Shown: positions 26,852-36,107 of the stretch, piece after piece
Position numbering within the stretch: the stretch's first letter is position 1
Layout of the letters: each line of letters opens with the position of its first letter
From: Pararhodobacter sp. CCB-MM2
GTDB taxonomy: Bacteria > Pseudomonadota > Alphaproteobacteria > Rhodobacterales > Rhodobacteraceae
Assembly: GCF_001691415.1 (NCBI RefSeq)
Contig: NZ_LRRR01000016.1
Location: 29,533-93,532, forward strand
DNA: 64,000 bases
Direction: 5' to 3'
Program-made: the position numbers and the translations under genes
The notes under the pieces: generated by a model
What the model was told of the DNA's origin: nothing
Databases searched by the model: none
What the model saw: the letters and a program-made list of their open reading frames with translations, nothing else

Positions 26852-27619
26852 ATGGACCTCGTGGTCGACACGCTCAGCCATGCCTATGGCAATGTCACCG
26901 TCCTTCAGGACATCGATCTGACCATCCCCTCGGGGCAGATCGTCTGCCTCGTCGGCCCCTCGGGCTGCGGGAAATCGACCCTCCTGCGGATGATCGGCGG
27001 GCTGGAACGGCCGACGCAGGGCGCGGTGCGCCTTCTGGGCGAGCCCCCGCGCGACAGCCTGAACCCGCTGACCTTCGTGTTCCAGCATTTCGCCCTGCTG
27101 CCCTGGCGCAATGTCGAGGACAACATCCGCCTCGTGCTGGAGGACCACCGGCTGCCCAAGGCCGAGGTCGCGCGCATCATCGACGATGTGCTGGCCCGCA
27201 CGCGGCTGACGGATTTCGCCAAGGCGTTGCCCAAGCAGCTGTCGGGCGGCATGAAGCAGCGCGTCGCCATCGCCCGCGCGCTGGCGGTGCGGCCGGCCTG
27301 CATGCTGATGGACGAGCCCCTCTCGGCGCTGGACAGCCAGACGCGCGAATTGCTGATGGAAGACCTGATTTCGCTGTGGACGCGCGAGCCCTTCACCGCC
27401 GTCTACGTCACCCACAACCTTGCCGAGGCGGTCCGGCTGGGCCACCGCGTCGTGGTCCTCTCGCGCCGTCCGGGCCGGGTGCATGATGTCGTCGACATCG
27501 ACATTCCCCTGCAGGACCGCCACGCCGGCATGCCCGAGCTGGAGAAGACCCAGGCCCATCTGTGGGAGCTGATGCGGCGCGAGGCCCAGGTGGCCGATAT
27601 GGAGCTGATCGATGGCTGA
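26852..27619 (+). CDS. NitT/TauT-type ABC transporter ATP-binding protein
   Basis: 255 aa, RBS AGGAGG. Walker A GPSGCGKST, Q-loop FVFQHFALLPWRN, signature LSGGMKQR, Walker B CMLMDEPLSALD, H-loop VYVTHNLAEA. It matches the SsuB/TauB group. Overlaps the permease gene by 8 bp. Confidence 0.93.
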   Translation: MDLVVDTLSHAYGNVTVLQDIDLTIPSGQIVCLVGPSGCGKSTLLRMIGGLERPTQGAVRLLGEPPRDSLNPLTFVFQHFALLPWRNVEDNIRLVLEDHRLPKAEVARIIDDVLARTRLTDFAKALPKQLSGGMKQRVAIARALAVRPACMLMDEPLSALDSQTRELLMEDLISLWTREPFTAVYVTHNLAEAVRLGHRVVVLSRRPGRVHDVVDIDIPLQDRHAGMPELEKTQAHLWELMRREAQVADMELIDG

Positions 27620-28460
27620 CACCCCCCTCCTCGCGGCCGGAACCCTCCCGCCGTCCCGCCCCGTCACCCCGGCCAAGGGCCAGCCCGTCCCCTTCCGCGG
27701 CGGCGGCTTCCAGCCGGTGCCCATCCGCGGCGTGGCGATCCTCGTTTTCGTGCTGCTGATCGCGGCGCTGGAGCTCGGCACCCGCACCGGCGTGATCTCG
27801 AACCTGACGATGCCGCCGCCCTCGGCCATCGTCGAGACGCTGTGGAACCTCGCCGCCTCGGGCCGGCTGTGGACGCATCTCTACCCGTCGCTGACCCGCC
27901 TCGTGATCGGCGCGGCAATCGGCACCACTCTGGGCATCGCCATCGGCACGATGATCGGCCTCTTCAGCCTTGCCCGCGCGGGCCTCGTGCCGCTGGTCTC
28001 GGCGCTGTTCCCGATCCCGAAGATCGCGCTGCTGCCCTTGTTCGTGATCTGGTTCGGCATCGGCGAGTCGTCGAAATACGCGCTGATCGCCTTCGGCACC
28101 TTCACCCCCACCGTCGTCGCCACCTTCGGCGCCGTCGACAATGTCGACCGCACGCTGATCCGCATGGGCCAGAGCTTCGGCCTGTCGTGGTGGTCGGTGG
28201 TGCGCAAGATCGTGCTGCCCGGCGCGTTCCCCGGCATCCTCTCGGGCCTGCGGGTGTCGATTGCCATCGGCATCATCCTTCTGGTCGCCGCCGAAATGCT
28301 GGGCGCGGAGCACGGCATCGGCGCCTATATCCTCGAAGCCGGCTCGCTCTATGACCTCGAACGCCTGTTCGCCGGCGTGACCGTGCTCTCGGTGATGGGG
28401 GTGACCCTGTCCTGGCTGATCGGCCTGCTGGAACGCCGCTTCCTGTCCTGGAGATCGTAA
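27612..28460 (+). CDS. NitT/TauT-type ABC transporter permease
   Basis: 282 aa; about 35 hydrophilic residues, then six hydrophobic segments. The BPD_transp_1 coupling loop reads SWWSVVRKIVLPGAFPGILSGLRVSIAIG (EAA-like). The next gene starts 1 bp after its stop. Confidence 0.93.
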   Translation: MADTPLLAAGTLPPSRPVTPAKGQPVPFRGGGFQPVPIRGVAILVFVLLIAALELGTRTGVISNLTMPPPSAIVETLWNLAASGRLWTHLYPSLTRLVIGAAIGTTLGIAIGTMIGLFSLARAGLVPLVSALFPIPKIALLPLFVIWFGIGESSKYALIAFGTFTPTVVATFGAVDNVDRTLIRMGQSFGLSWWSVVRKIVLPGAFPGILSGLRVSIAIGIILLVAAEMLGAEHGIGAYILEAGSLYDLERLFAGVTVLSVMGVTLSWLIGLLERRFLSWRS

Positions 28461-28461
28461 C

Positions 28462-29508
28462 ATGCTCGCCCTGCAAAAGACCGAGGCCGCGCCGGGATTG
28501 TCCCTGCGCGAGGTGGCCGAGCCCGGCCTGCCGCAAGCCGGCGAGGTGGTGCTGGCGATCGAGGCGACCGGCGTCTGCGGCACCGATGTCCACATCGCCC
28601 ATTGGACGCTGGGCTATGAATCGATGACCTCGGCGATGCCGGTGACCATCGGGCATGAGACCTGCGGGCGGGTGCTGCGCGTCGGTGCGGGCGTCGATCC
28701 GGCGCTGATCGGGCGGCGGGTCACGGTCCGGCCCTCGGTCCTGTGCCACGCCTGCCCCGCCTGCCTCAGCGGTGACGAGGACAATTGCACCGGCCGTCGC
28801 GGCGTCGGCATCGGCCGCAACGGGGCCTTCGCGCCGTTCCTGACTGTGCTGGCCGAGAATTGCGTGCCCGTGCCCGACGGCATGGCCGCCGAGATCGCGG
28901 CACTGACCGAACCCCTGACGGTCTGCCGCGAGGCGGTGGACACGGCCGGTCTGAAAGGCGGCGAGCGGGTGCTGATCCTCGGGCCCGGCAGCATCGGGCA
29001 GGGCATCGCGCTGTTCGCCGAAGCCGCCGGCGCGGGCGAGATCGCCATCGTTGGCCGCGACGACGCGGCGCGGCTGCAGCGGCTCAACGCGCTCGGGTTT
29101 CCGAACACCGTCGACAGCGCCGGCACCAGCCTGCGCGCCGCGTTGGCGCCATGGCTGGAGACGGGCGGATTCGACGTGATCCTCGAGGCCACCGGCGCGC
29201 CCTCGGTGATCCCCGAGGCCCTGTCGGTGCTGGCGAAACGCGGCACCTTGGTCGTGGTCGGCATCCATCCCGCCCCGGCGCAGGTGGATCTGACGGCGCT
29301 GGTGCGCAATCACCAGTCGATCCGCGGCTCCTACCGCGCGCCGGTCGCCACCTGGGCCGAGGTCCTGACCTTCCTTGACCGGAATGCCGAGCGCGTGGGC
29401 CGGATGATCTCGCATCATTTCCCGATGAGTGAGGCCGACCGCGCCGTGGCCGAGGCCGGTGGCAAGGCCGCGTCGAAGGTCATGGTCCTGCAGGAGGCCC
29501 CGGCATGA
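28462..29508 (+). CDS. Zinc-dependent medium-chain alcohol/polyol dehydrogenase
   Basis: 348 aa. Catalytic zinc ligands Cys39 (GVCGTDVH) and His65-Glu66 (GHETCGRV). Structural zinc Cys95, Cys98, Cys101 and Cys109 (CHACPACLSGDEDNC). Rossmann motif LILGPGSIGQG for NAD(P). Of the threonine/sorbitol dehydrogenase branch. Cytoplasmic; presumably oxidises the ligand imported by the upstream ABC system or a product of it. Overlaps the next gene by ATGA. Confidence 0.9.
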   Translation: MLALQKTEAAPGLSLREVAEPGLPQAGEVVLAIEATGVCGTDVHIAHWTLGYESMTSAMPVTIGHETCGRVLRVGAGVDPALIGRRVTVRPSVLCHACPACLSGDEDNCTGRRGVGIGRNGAFAPFLTVLAENCVPVPDGMAAEIAALTEPLTVCREAVDTAGLKGGERVLILGPGSIGQGIALFAEAAGAGEIAIVGRDDAARLQRLNALGFPNTVDSAGTSLRAALAPWLETGGFDVILEATGAPSVIPEALSVLAKRGTLVVVGIHPAPAQVDLTALVRNHQSIRGSYRAPVATWAEVLTFLDRNAERVGRMISHHFPMSEADRAVAEAGGKAASKVMVLQEAPA

Positions 29509-30221
29509 GCCTGCGCGGCGCGGCCTTCCTGTGCCTGTGGAACGATTTCGACCGCTCGATGACCGAGGAATACGAGCGCTGGCATACGCTGGAACATGTG
29601 CGCGAGCGGGTCGCGGCCCCCGGCTTTCTCGCCGCCCGGCGCTATGGCGATCTGGCGCGGGCCGAGAACCGCTACCTCACGCTCTATGACCTCGCGGACA
29701 TGGCGGCGCTGAGCACGCCGGACTATGCCGATCTGCAGGCCAATCCGACGCCCTGGTCGGCCCGGATGCGCCCGCATTTCTCGAATGTGCTGCGCATTCC
29801 CTTCCATCGCATCGCCTCCGAGGGCGAGGGCTTTGCCGCCCATGTCGCGCTTCTCGCCTATGAGATCGCCGAGAGCGACAGCACCGCCGCCGAGGCTCTG
29901 GCCGAGCGCCTCGCGGCCCGGCACGACCGGGGGGAGAGCGTCGCTTTCCATGTCGGGCGGGCGCAGGACGTGCCGGCGTATGGCGTGTTCCAGCTGCAGG
30001 CCGATGCGCGGCCCGGGGTGCAGATCCTCGTCGCCATCGAGGAATGCACCACGCCCGAGGCGGCGGCAAAGTCGCTTCAGGCCCTGCGCGACGATCAGGC
30101 CCGCAACGCCCCGGACGCCCGTATTCTTCGGGCCGAGACCAGCGGTTTCCTCTATGCCGTGGGGCATGAGGAGGCCGTGACGCGCTGGCGACGGCAACAT
30201 AAGGTGCCGTCCCTGGACTGA
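29505..30221 (+). CDS. Dimeric alpha/beta-barrel protein (EthD/DUF4286-like), function unknown
   Basis: 238 aa. The N-terminal half has WNDFDRSMTEEYERWHTLEHVRERVAAPGFLAARRY, the E..RWH..EH..ER pattern of EthD-like ferredoxin-fold barrels. The C-terminal half looks like a second, weaker copy (FHVGRAQDVPAYGVFQL). Such proteins can be small catalysts or assist an oxidoreductase. Last gene of the operon, translationally coupled to the dehydrogenase, so it probably acts on the same compound. Confidence 0.7.
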   Translation: MSLRGAAFLCLWNDFDRSMTEEYERWHTLEHVRERVAAPGFLAARRYGDLARAENRYLTLYDLADMAALSTPDYADLQANPTPWSARMRPHFSNVLRIPFHRIASEGEGFAAHVALLAYEIAESDSTAAEALAERLAARHDRGESVAFHVGRAQDVPAYGVFQLQADARPGVQILVAIEECTTPEAAAKSLQALRDDQARNAPDARILRAETSGFLYAVGHEEAVTRWRRQHKVPSLD

Positions 30222-30244
30222 ACCCTCCGACCCTAGCCTGATCC

Positions 30245-30275
30245 ACGCCCTCGTCCCGCCGGACGGGGGCGTTTT
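30245..30275 (+). terminator. Rho-independent terminator
   Basis: Stem ACGCCC..GTCC / GGAC..GGGCGT followed by TTTT; ends the importer/dehydrogenase operon. Confidence 0.8.
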
Positions 30276-30329
30276 GCTTGCCGCCGCCGCGTCTGGAGGT
30301 TTGACACCCCGCGCTCGCTTCCGTAAAAT

Positions 30330-30353
30330 CGCACATATGAGCGATAAGCGCAC
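30330..30353. promoter_or_regulatory. IclR-type operator before the FAD oxidoreductase
   Basis: Core CGCACATATGAGCG (30330-30343) plus flank GATAAGCGCAC. Its reverse complement recurs, with few changes, at 35102-35125 between tctC and the iclR gene. It lies 15 bp before the oxidoreductase start. Confidence 0.7.
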
Positions 30354-30367
30354 AGAATGGACGCGAC

Positions 30368-32008
30368 ATGAGTGAGAGACGGGCCGCAAGCGAGGCCGAA
30401 ACCGAGGTTCTGATCGTCGGCGGTGGGCTGGGGGGCGTGAGCGCCGCTCTGGCCGCGACGCGACAGGGCGCCCGCGTGATCCTGACCGAGGCCCTGCCGT
30501 GGCTGGGCGGCCAGCTGACCGCGCAGGGCGTGCCGCTGGACGAGGGGCCCTGGGCCGAGACGCTGATCCACTCGGCCAGCTACGACCAGTTCCGCCGCGC
30601 CATCCGCGCCGAATACCGCGCGACCATGCCGCTGACCGAGGCCGCGCGCGCTAACCCGAGGCTGAACCCGGGGCAGGGGAATATCGGCACTCTGTGCCAT
30701 GAGCCCCGGATCGCGGTCGGCGTGCTGAACGGCCTCCTCGCGCCCGCCATCGCGGCGGGTCGGCTGGTGCTGCGCCATGGCCTGACCCCAGTCGCCGTCG
30801 AGACCGAGGGCGACCGGGTCCGCGCGGTGACCTTCGAGACGGCGGAAGGCGAGACGCTGGTCATCGCGGCCCGGCTGGTGATCGACGCGACCGAGACCGG
30901 CCAGCTGCTGCCCATGGCGCAGGTCGAGCATATCCTCGGTGCCGAAAGCCGCGAGGACACGAGCGAGCTGCATGCCATCGACGGCCCCGCCGATCCGATG
31001 GATCAGCAGGCGATCACCTGGGGCATGGCCCTGTCGTATGACCCGGACGGCGATCACACCATCGAGCGCCCCGCGCGCTATGAGGTGTTCCGCGACATGC
31101 AACTGCCGTTCTGGCCCGGGCGTCAGTTCGGCTGGACTGTCAGCGACCATGTCACCCATGCGCCGCTGGAACGCGCGCTCTTCGCCGGGGACAGCGACGC
31201 GCCCTATCTGTTCGACCTGTGGCATGCCCGGCGGATCGCGTGGCGGCGCAACTTTACCCCCGGCGCCTATCCCAGCGACATCACCATCGCGAACTGGCCG
31301 CAGATGGATTACTGGTTCCGCCCCGCCGTCACCGGCGATGCCGCCGCTGATCTGGCCACGATCGAGGACGCGCGGCAGCTCACCCTCTCGTTCCTGTATT
31401 GGATGCAGACCGAGGCGCCGCGCCACGATGGCGGCTATGGCTATCGCGGGTTGATGGCACGCGGGGATGTGCTGGGCACCGAGGACGGCACCGCGATGCA
31501 GCCCTATTGGCGCGAGGGCTACCGGATCCGCGCGGCCTTCACCGTGCTGGAGCAGCATATCGGCTGCGCCGCCCGTCCGGGGCAGGATCAGGCCGAGGTC
31601 TTTGCGGATTCCGTCGGCATCGGCGCCTATCGGATCGACTTGCATCCGAACACGCTCGGCAATCGCAACACGGTCGACATCGATTGCTTCCCGTTCCAGA
31701 TCCCGCTCGGCGCGCTGCTGCCGGAGCGGGTGCAGAACCTGCTGCCGGCCTGCAAGAACATCGGCACGACGCGGATCACCAATGGCGCGTTTCGCGTGCA
31801 TCCGGTGGAATGGAGCATCGGCGAGGCCGCCGGGACGCTGGCCGCGTTGTCCTTGCGTGAGGGGCTGGTGCCGCAGGCCTATGCCTCGGGCGCGAAGCTG
31901 GACGATCTGCAGGGCGTGCTGCGCGCGGATGGCGTTCTGCTGGAATGGCCGCGTTACGGCGCGCTGACGCCGCGGACGCGGACAGGCTACAGGCCGCCCG
32001 CCGCCTGA
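30368..32008 (+). CDS. FAD-dependent oxidoreductase (FAD_oxidored family)
   Basis: 546 aa. N-terminal dinucleotide motif LIVGGGLGGVSAALAATRQGARVILTEA (about 16-43), then WLGGQLTAQGVPLDEG, typical for the FAD_oxidored group related to the succinate dehydrogenase/thiazole synthase flavoproteins. The second FAD signature is near the C-terminus: KNIGTTRITNGAFRVHPVEWSIGEAAG. No signal peptide. Converges on tctA; its promoter shares an operator with tctC and iclR, so it probably acts on the acid imported by TctCBA. Confidence 0.85.
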   Translation: MSERRAASEAETEVLIVGGGLGGVSAALAATRQGARVILTEALPWLGGQLTAQGVPLDEGPWAETLIHSASYDQFRRAIRAEYRATMPLTEAARANPRLNPGQGNIGTLCHEPRIAVGVLNGLLAPAIAAGRLVLRHGLTPVAVETEGDRVRAVTFETAEGETLVIAARLVIDATETGQLLPMAQVEHILGAESREDTSELHAIDGPADPMDQQAITWGMALSYDPDGDHTIERPARYEVFRDMQLPFWPGRQFGWTVSDHVTHAPLERALFAGDSDAPYLFDLWHARRIAWRRNFTPGAYPSDITIANWPQMDYWFRPAVTGDAAADLATIEDARQLTLSFLYWMQTEAPRHDGGYGYRGLMARGDVLGTEDGTAMQPYWREGYRIRAAFTVLEQHIGCAARPGQDQAEVFADSVGIGAYRIDLHPNTLGNRNTVDIDCFPFQIPLGALLPERVQNLLPACKNIGTTRITNGAFRVHPVEWSIGEAAGTLAALSLREGLVPQAYASGAKLDDLQGVLRADGVLLEWPRYGALTPRTRTGYRPPAA

Positions 32009-32024
32009 GCCCAAAGGTCGAACG

Positions 32025-32062
32025 AAAAACGCCCGCGACTGGATCGCGGGCGTTTTGCTTTT
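32025..32062. terminator. Bidirectional terminator between converging genes
   Basis: Perfect 13-bp arms AAAACGCCCGCGA (32026-32038) and TCGCGGGCGTTTT (32044-32056), with A-run and T-run on either side, serving both the FAD oxidoreductase and tctA. Confidence 0.9.
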
Positions 32063-32075
32063 GGGGGCTGGCGGC

Positions 32076-33572
32076 TCACGCGGTGCGGGCGCGGCGGGCC
32101 TTTCGGGCGGTCAGGATCCAGCTGATGGCGAACAGCAGGCACAGCACCAGGAACACCGCGCTTATCGGCCGCTCGAGGAACACCATCAGATCGCCGCGCG
32201 CCAGGGTCAGGGCCCGGCGGAAATGGTTCTCCATCATCGGCCCCAGCACGAAGCCCAGAAGCAGGGGTGCGGCCGACAAACCGGCATAGCGCATCGCCAA
32301 GCCCAGCAGGCCGAAGCCCAAGGTGACAAAGACGTCGAAGGTCGAGAAATTGACCGTGTAGACGCCGACGCAGATGAACAGGATGATGCTGGGGAACAGC
32401 AGGCGGTAGGGGATCGACAGCAGTTTCACCCAGATGCCGACCAGCGGGATGTTCATCACCAGAAGGATCAGGTTGCCGATCCAGAAGCTAGCGACGAGGC
32501 CCCAGAACAGCTCGGGCTGCGACGAGATCACCGTCGGCCCCGGCGTGATGCCGTGGATGATCAGAGCGCCCAGCATGATTGCCATCACCGCATCGCCGGG
32601 AATGCCGATCGCCAGCGTCGGGATGAAGGCGGTCTGCGTTGCCGCGTTGTTCGAGGCCTCGGGCGCCGAGATCCCCTCGATCGCGCCCTTGCCGAAGCGG
32701 TCGGGATCGCGGGCCACGCGTTTCTCCAGCGCATAGGCCATGAAGCTGGCGACCAAGACGCCGGTGCCGGGCAGGATGCCGACGATGGAGCCCACGGCAC
32801 TGCCGCGCAGGGTGGGGGCGATGGTCTGGCGCAGCTCGGCCCGGCTGGGCATCATCTCGCGCAGGGTCATGCGGTTGGTGCTGGGACGGCCGTTGTCGCG
32901 GCCGATATTGGCCAGAACCTCGGCCACGCCGAACAGGCCCATGACCACGGCAACCATGTTGAGGCCGTCGAACAGCTCGGGCAGGCCAAAGCCGTAGCGC
33001 ACCGAGCCGGTCTGCGGATCGGCGCCGACCAGCCCGAACAGCAGGCCCATGGCGACGGCGATGAAGCCGCGCAGCGGGCCGCCGCTGGCCAGCGTCACGG
33101 CGGCCATCAAGCCCAGCAGCATGACGGTGAAGTACTCGGCCGAGGAGAAGCTCAGCGCGACGGAGACCAGCGCCGGCGCGAGGGTTGCCAGCAGGATGAT
33201 CCCGATGGTGCCCCCCGCAAACGAGGTCAGCGCGGTGACCAGCAGGGCGACGCCCGCCTTGCCCTGCTGCGCCATCGGATAGCCGTCCAGCGCGGTGATC
33301 GCCGACGAGGGCGTGCCGGGCAGGTTCATCAGGATCGAGGCGGTCGAGCCGCCGAAGGCCGCGCCGTAATAGATGCCCGACAGCATGATCAGCGCATGGG
33401 TCGGCTCCAGATAGAAGGTGACCGGCAGCAGCATGGCGATGGCGGTGATCGCGCCGAGGCCGGGCAACACGCCGACCACCATGCCCAGCGTGACGCCGGC
33501 AAGGCAGATCAGCAGGGCCATCGGCGTCAACGCCACCGAAAAGCCCAGGGCCAGGTTCGAGATGAGGTCCAT
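32076..33572 (-). CDS. tctA: Tripartite tricarboxylate transporter, large permease TctA
   Basis: 498 aa, about 10-12 hydrophobic segments. TctA hallmarks: GMVVGVLPGLGAITAIAMLLP near residue 30, GIYYGAAFGGSTASILMNLPGTPSSAITALDGYPMA (the conserved GGS.ASIL.N.PG box), and the second box GILPGTGVLVASFMAYALEK. Imports a carboxylate with TctB and TctC. 3 bp after tctB. Confidence 0.95.
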   Translation of the reverse strand: MDLISNLALGFSVALTPMALLICLAGVTLGMVVGVLPGLGAITAIAMLLPVTFYLEPTHALIMLSGIYYGAAFGGSTASILMNLPGTPSSAITALDGYPMAQQGKAGVALLVTALTSFAGGTIGIILLATLAPALVSVALSFSSAEYFTVMLLGLMAAVTLASGGPLRGFIAVAMGLLFGLVGADPQTGSVRYGFGLPELFDGLNMVAVVMGLFGVAEVLANIGRDNGRPSTNRMTLREMMPSRAELRQTIAPTLRGSAVGSIVGILPGTGVLVASFMAYALEKRVARDPDRFGKGAIEGISAPEASNNAATQTAFIPTLAIGIPGDAVMAIMLGALIIHGITPGPTVISSQPELFWGLVASFWIGNLILLVMNIPLVGIWVKLLSIPYRLLFPSIILFICVGVYTVNFSTFDVFVTLGFGLLGLAMRYAGLSAAPLLLGFVLGPMMENHFRRALTLARGDLMVFLERPISAVFLVLCLLFAISWILTARKARRARTA

Positions 33573-33575
33573 GAC

Positions 33576-34010
33576 CTACTCCGGCAGAAGGGGGATGTTG
33601 AGGCCGAGGCCGTAGACGAACAGCCCGGCAAAGCCCGCGGCCAGCAGGACGCCAAGGCCGAAGGTCTCGACAACGCGGCTTTCCGAGGAGGCGCAGGCAC
33701 AAAGCGCGGTCGCGGCAACGACCGCGATGCCGAGGCCGCCCAAGGGCAGGAGCAGCGCGAAGGCGATCATCGCGGCCGAGACGAAGACGATGGGGCGCAG
33801 GGCAGGGCGGTCGGGGCCGGGTTCCGCGCGCAGGGCGAAGACGCCAAGGCCCATCAGCAGCAACAGCAGCGACACGGCCTGCGGGAAGGCGCCTTGGCCG
33901 ATGCGGCGCAGCGAGCCGAGGTCCATGGACCACGCGCCATAGAGGCCGATGGCGGCCACGGCCAACGCCAGCCCGGCGGCCAGCAGGTTCTGCGAAGAAA
34001 ATCTGTTCAT
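33576..34010 (-). CDS. tctB: Tripartite tricarboxylate transporter, small permease TctB
   Basis: 144 aa from MNRFSSQNLL at 34010; a 20-residue Pro-rich upstream extension is open but unlike the family. Four hydrophobic segments, the usual TctB size and topology, with an LRRIGQGAFPQAVSLLLLLMGL segment matching the G.FP...... pattern. Confidence 0.88.
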   Translation of the reverse strand: MNRFSSQNLLAAGLALAVAAIGLYGAWSMDLGSLRRIGQGAFPQAVSLLLLLMGLGVFALRAEPGPDRPALRPIVFVSAAMIAFALLLPLGGLGIAVVAATALCACASSESRVVETFGLGVLLAAGFAGLFVYGLGLNIPLLPE

Positions 34011-34089
34011 CGGAGGTCCGGGATGCGCGGGGGCCGGTCGTTCCGGCGCCCCGCCATTTGGTCTTGGCATGAGGTCCTGCCGTAAGGTC

Positions 34090-35070
34090 TTACTCGGCGG
34101 ATAGACCCAATTCGGTGATCAGGCCACCCCAGCGCTCGGTCTCGCGGGCGATGAAGGCGTCGAAACCGGCGGCGTCGAGGCTCATCGGGTCCAGCCCGGT
34201 GGCCGCGAGGCGGGTCAGCACGGCGTCCGATTCCAGCGCCGTCGCGACCGAAGCGTTGAGCTGCGCGACGATCTCGGCATCGGTGCCGGCAGGGGCCAGC
34301 AGGCCGAACCAGCCGAGGATCGGCTCGAACTCGGGCATCGCGGCTTCGGCGACGGTCGGCGTGTCGGCCAACGTCTGCACCCGCTCGGCCGAGGTCACGG
34401 CCAAGGCGCGGATCTGGCCGCTGTCGATCAGCGAATCCGAGCCCGAGACGGTGTCGAAGGCGAAGTCCAGAACGCCGCCCATCAGGTCGATGTTCTGCGG
34501 GCCCGAGCCGCCGTAGCTGACCGGGATCGCCGTCAGGCCGGCCGCATCGAGGAAGGTCGCCGCCGCCAGCGCCGTCAGCGTCGCGCCGCCGCCCCCGGCG
34601 GCATAGGTCAGCGTGTCAGGCTCGGCGCGCGCGGCGTCGATCAGGCCCTGCAGGTCGGCATAGGGCGCCTCGGGGCCGGTGGTGATGACGATCGGCGTGC
34701 TGGCGATGCCCGAGACGCCGGTGAAGGCCTCGGCAGTGAAATCGAGGCTGGGGTAATAGGCGAAGCTGCCGGAATAGCCGCTGGTCACGAATAGCAGGGT
34801 ATAGCCGTCGGCATCCGCATGGGCGACCTCGCGCGCGGCGATGGTGCTGCCGGCGCCGGGCTTGTTCTCGACGACGACGGGCTGGCCGAGGTCCTCGGAC
34901 AGCTCCTGCGCGACGAGGCGGGCCAGCGTGTCGGCCGGACCGCCCGGCGCGAAGCCAACGACCAGCGTGACCGGGCGGGCCGGGTAGTCGGCCGCCTGCG
35001 ACAGGGCCGCGCCCGTGCCGAATGCCAGAGCCGTGGTGGCCAGCAGGCCGGTGAGAAGCGGGGTTTTCAC
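34090..35070 (-). CDS. tctC: Tripartite tricarboxylate transporter, substrate-binding protein TctC
   Basis: 326 aa from a GTG start at 35070 (read MKTPLLTGLLATTALAF), chosen because GGAGGAGG lies just upstream; the ATG 24 bp earlier would put that RBS inside the gene. Signal peptide cleaved near ALSQAA. TctC motifs: YPARPVTLVVGFAPGGPADTLARL, then VVENKPGAGSTIAAREVA. Periplasmic receptor for a carboxylic acid. Divergent from iclR across a shared operator. Confidence 0.92.
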   Translation of the reverse strand: MKTPLLTGLLATTALAFGTGAALSQAADYPARPVTLVVGFAPGGPADTLARLVAQELSEDLGQPVVVENKPGAGSTIAAREVAHADADGYTLLFVTSGYSGSFAYYPSLDFTAEAFTGVSGIASTPIVITTGPEAPYADLQGLIDAARAEPDTLTYAAGGGGATLTALAAATFLDAAGLTAIPVSYGGSGPQNIDLMGGVLDFAFDTVSGSDSLIDSGQIRALAVTSAERVQTLADTPTVAEAAMPEFEPILGWFGLLAPAGTDAEIVAQLNASVATALESDAVLTRLAATGLDPMSLDAAGFDAFIARETERWGGLITELGLSAE

Positions 35071-35101
35071 GTCTTTTCCTCCTCCGAAAGACAAATATCG
35101 T

Positions 35102-35125
35102 GCGCAGAGCGCTCACATGTGCGAT
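35102..35125. promoter_or_regulatory. IclR-type operator between tctC and iclR
   Basis: Core CGCTCACATGTGCG at 35110-35123, flanked by GTGCGC and AT. It aligns with the inverted site at 30330-30353 over about 24 bp with only a few mismatches. It lies in the tctC promoter. Confidence 0.75.
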
Positions 35126-35225
35126 AATAGGGTATGAAATTGCAGACTGTCAAGAAACCGCCCACCCCTGTAGACATCCGACAGGGGCGCGGGGACGGGT
35201 CAGGATGCGCGGCGAGGGCAAAGAC

Positions 35226-35987
35226 ATGAGCGATTCCAAGAACTACAACACCTCCTTCGCGCGGGGGCTGGACGTGATCCGGGCCTTCGACGCCCGCAAT
35301 CCGCGCCTGACGGTGGCCGGGGTGGCGGATCGCACCGGGCTGGACCGGGCCGTCGCGCGTCGCCTTCTGCTGACGCTGGTCGAGGAGGGCTATGCCCGGC
35401 AGGACGGCAAACTGTTCGAGTTGAGCTCGAAAGTGCTGACGCTGGGCTACAGCTATCTCTCGGCGATGAGCCTCGATCAGCGCCTGCAGCCCAATCTGGA
35501 CGCGCTGTCCAAGGATCTGGGGCAGGCGGTCTCGGTCTCGGTGCTGGACGGCGCCGAGACGATCTTCATCGCGCGCTCGGATCAGGCGGGACAGGTGATG
35601 GCCTATGTCGTGCGCACCGGGCTGCGGCTGTCGGCCTTCACATCGGCCTCGGGGCGGGTGCTGCTGTCGGGCCTCGCGCCCGAGGAGGTTGCGCGCCGTC
35701 TGGAACAGGCCCAGGTCGTCGCGCTGACGCCCTACACCAAGACCGATCCCGAGCAGATCCTGACCGAGATCGCCCGCGTCCGCGCCGCCGGTCATTGCGT
35801 GAACGAGCAGGAGTTGGAGGAGGGCCTGCTCAGCGTCTCGGTGCCGGTGCGCGGGGTGGACGGCCGGATCGTCGCGGCGCTGAACACCAACTGCAACCAC
35901 GCGCGGGCGCTGAGCACCGGCTTCGTCGACACGGCGCTGCCGGCTCTGCACCGCGTCGCGGCCGAGATTGCGGCACTGATCCCCTGA
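35226..35987 (+). CDS. IclR-family transcriptional regulator (PcaR/PcaU-like)
   Basis: 253 aa from ATG 35226 (MSDSKNYNTSFARGLDVIRAF), preceded by GCGAGGGC; a Met seven codons earlier (35205) is an alternative. N-terminal wHTH (about 13-70: LTVAGVADRTGLDRAVARRLLLTLVEEGYA) and a C-terminal IclR effector domain (SVSVLDGAETIFIARSDQ, TSASGRVLLSGL, NEQELEEGLLSVSVPVR). The first residues and the wHTH resemble regulators of protocatechuate-type pathways. It controls tctCBA and the FAD oxidoreductase by inference from two matching operators. Confidence 0.9.
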   Translation: MSDSKNYNTSFARGLDVIRAFDARNPRLTVAGVADRTGLDRAVARRLLLTLVEEGYARQDGKLFELSSKVLTLGYSYLSAMSLDQRLQPNLDALSKDLGQAVSVSVLDGAETIFIARSDQAGQVMAYVVRTGLRLSAFTSASGRVLLSGLAPEEVARRLEQAQVVALTPYTKTDPEQILTEIARVRAAGHCVNEQELEEGLLSVSVPVRGVDGRIVAALNTNCNHARALSTGFVDTALPALHRVAAEIAALIP

Positions 35988-36107
35988 CCCAGCGGATGTG
36001 AAGCGACCTGACGGAAGCAGGCGCGCCCAATTCTGATGCATTGCCCCATGTTTCGCCGTGCCGGCGCAGGCTGGCACGCGCGGATGGATGACGGCATCGG
36101 CGAATCA

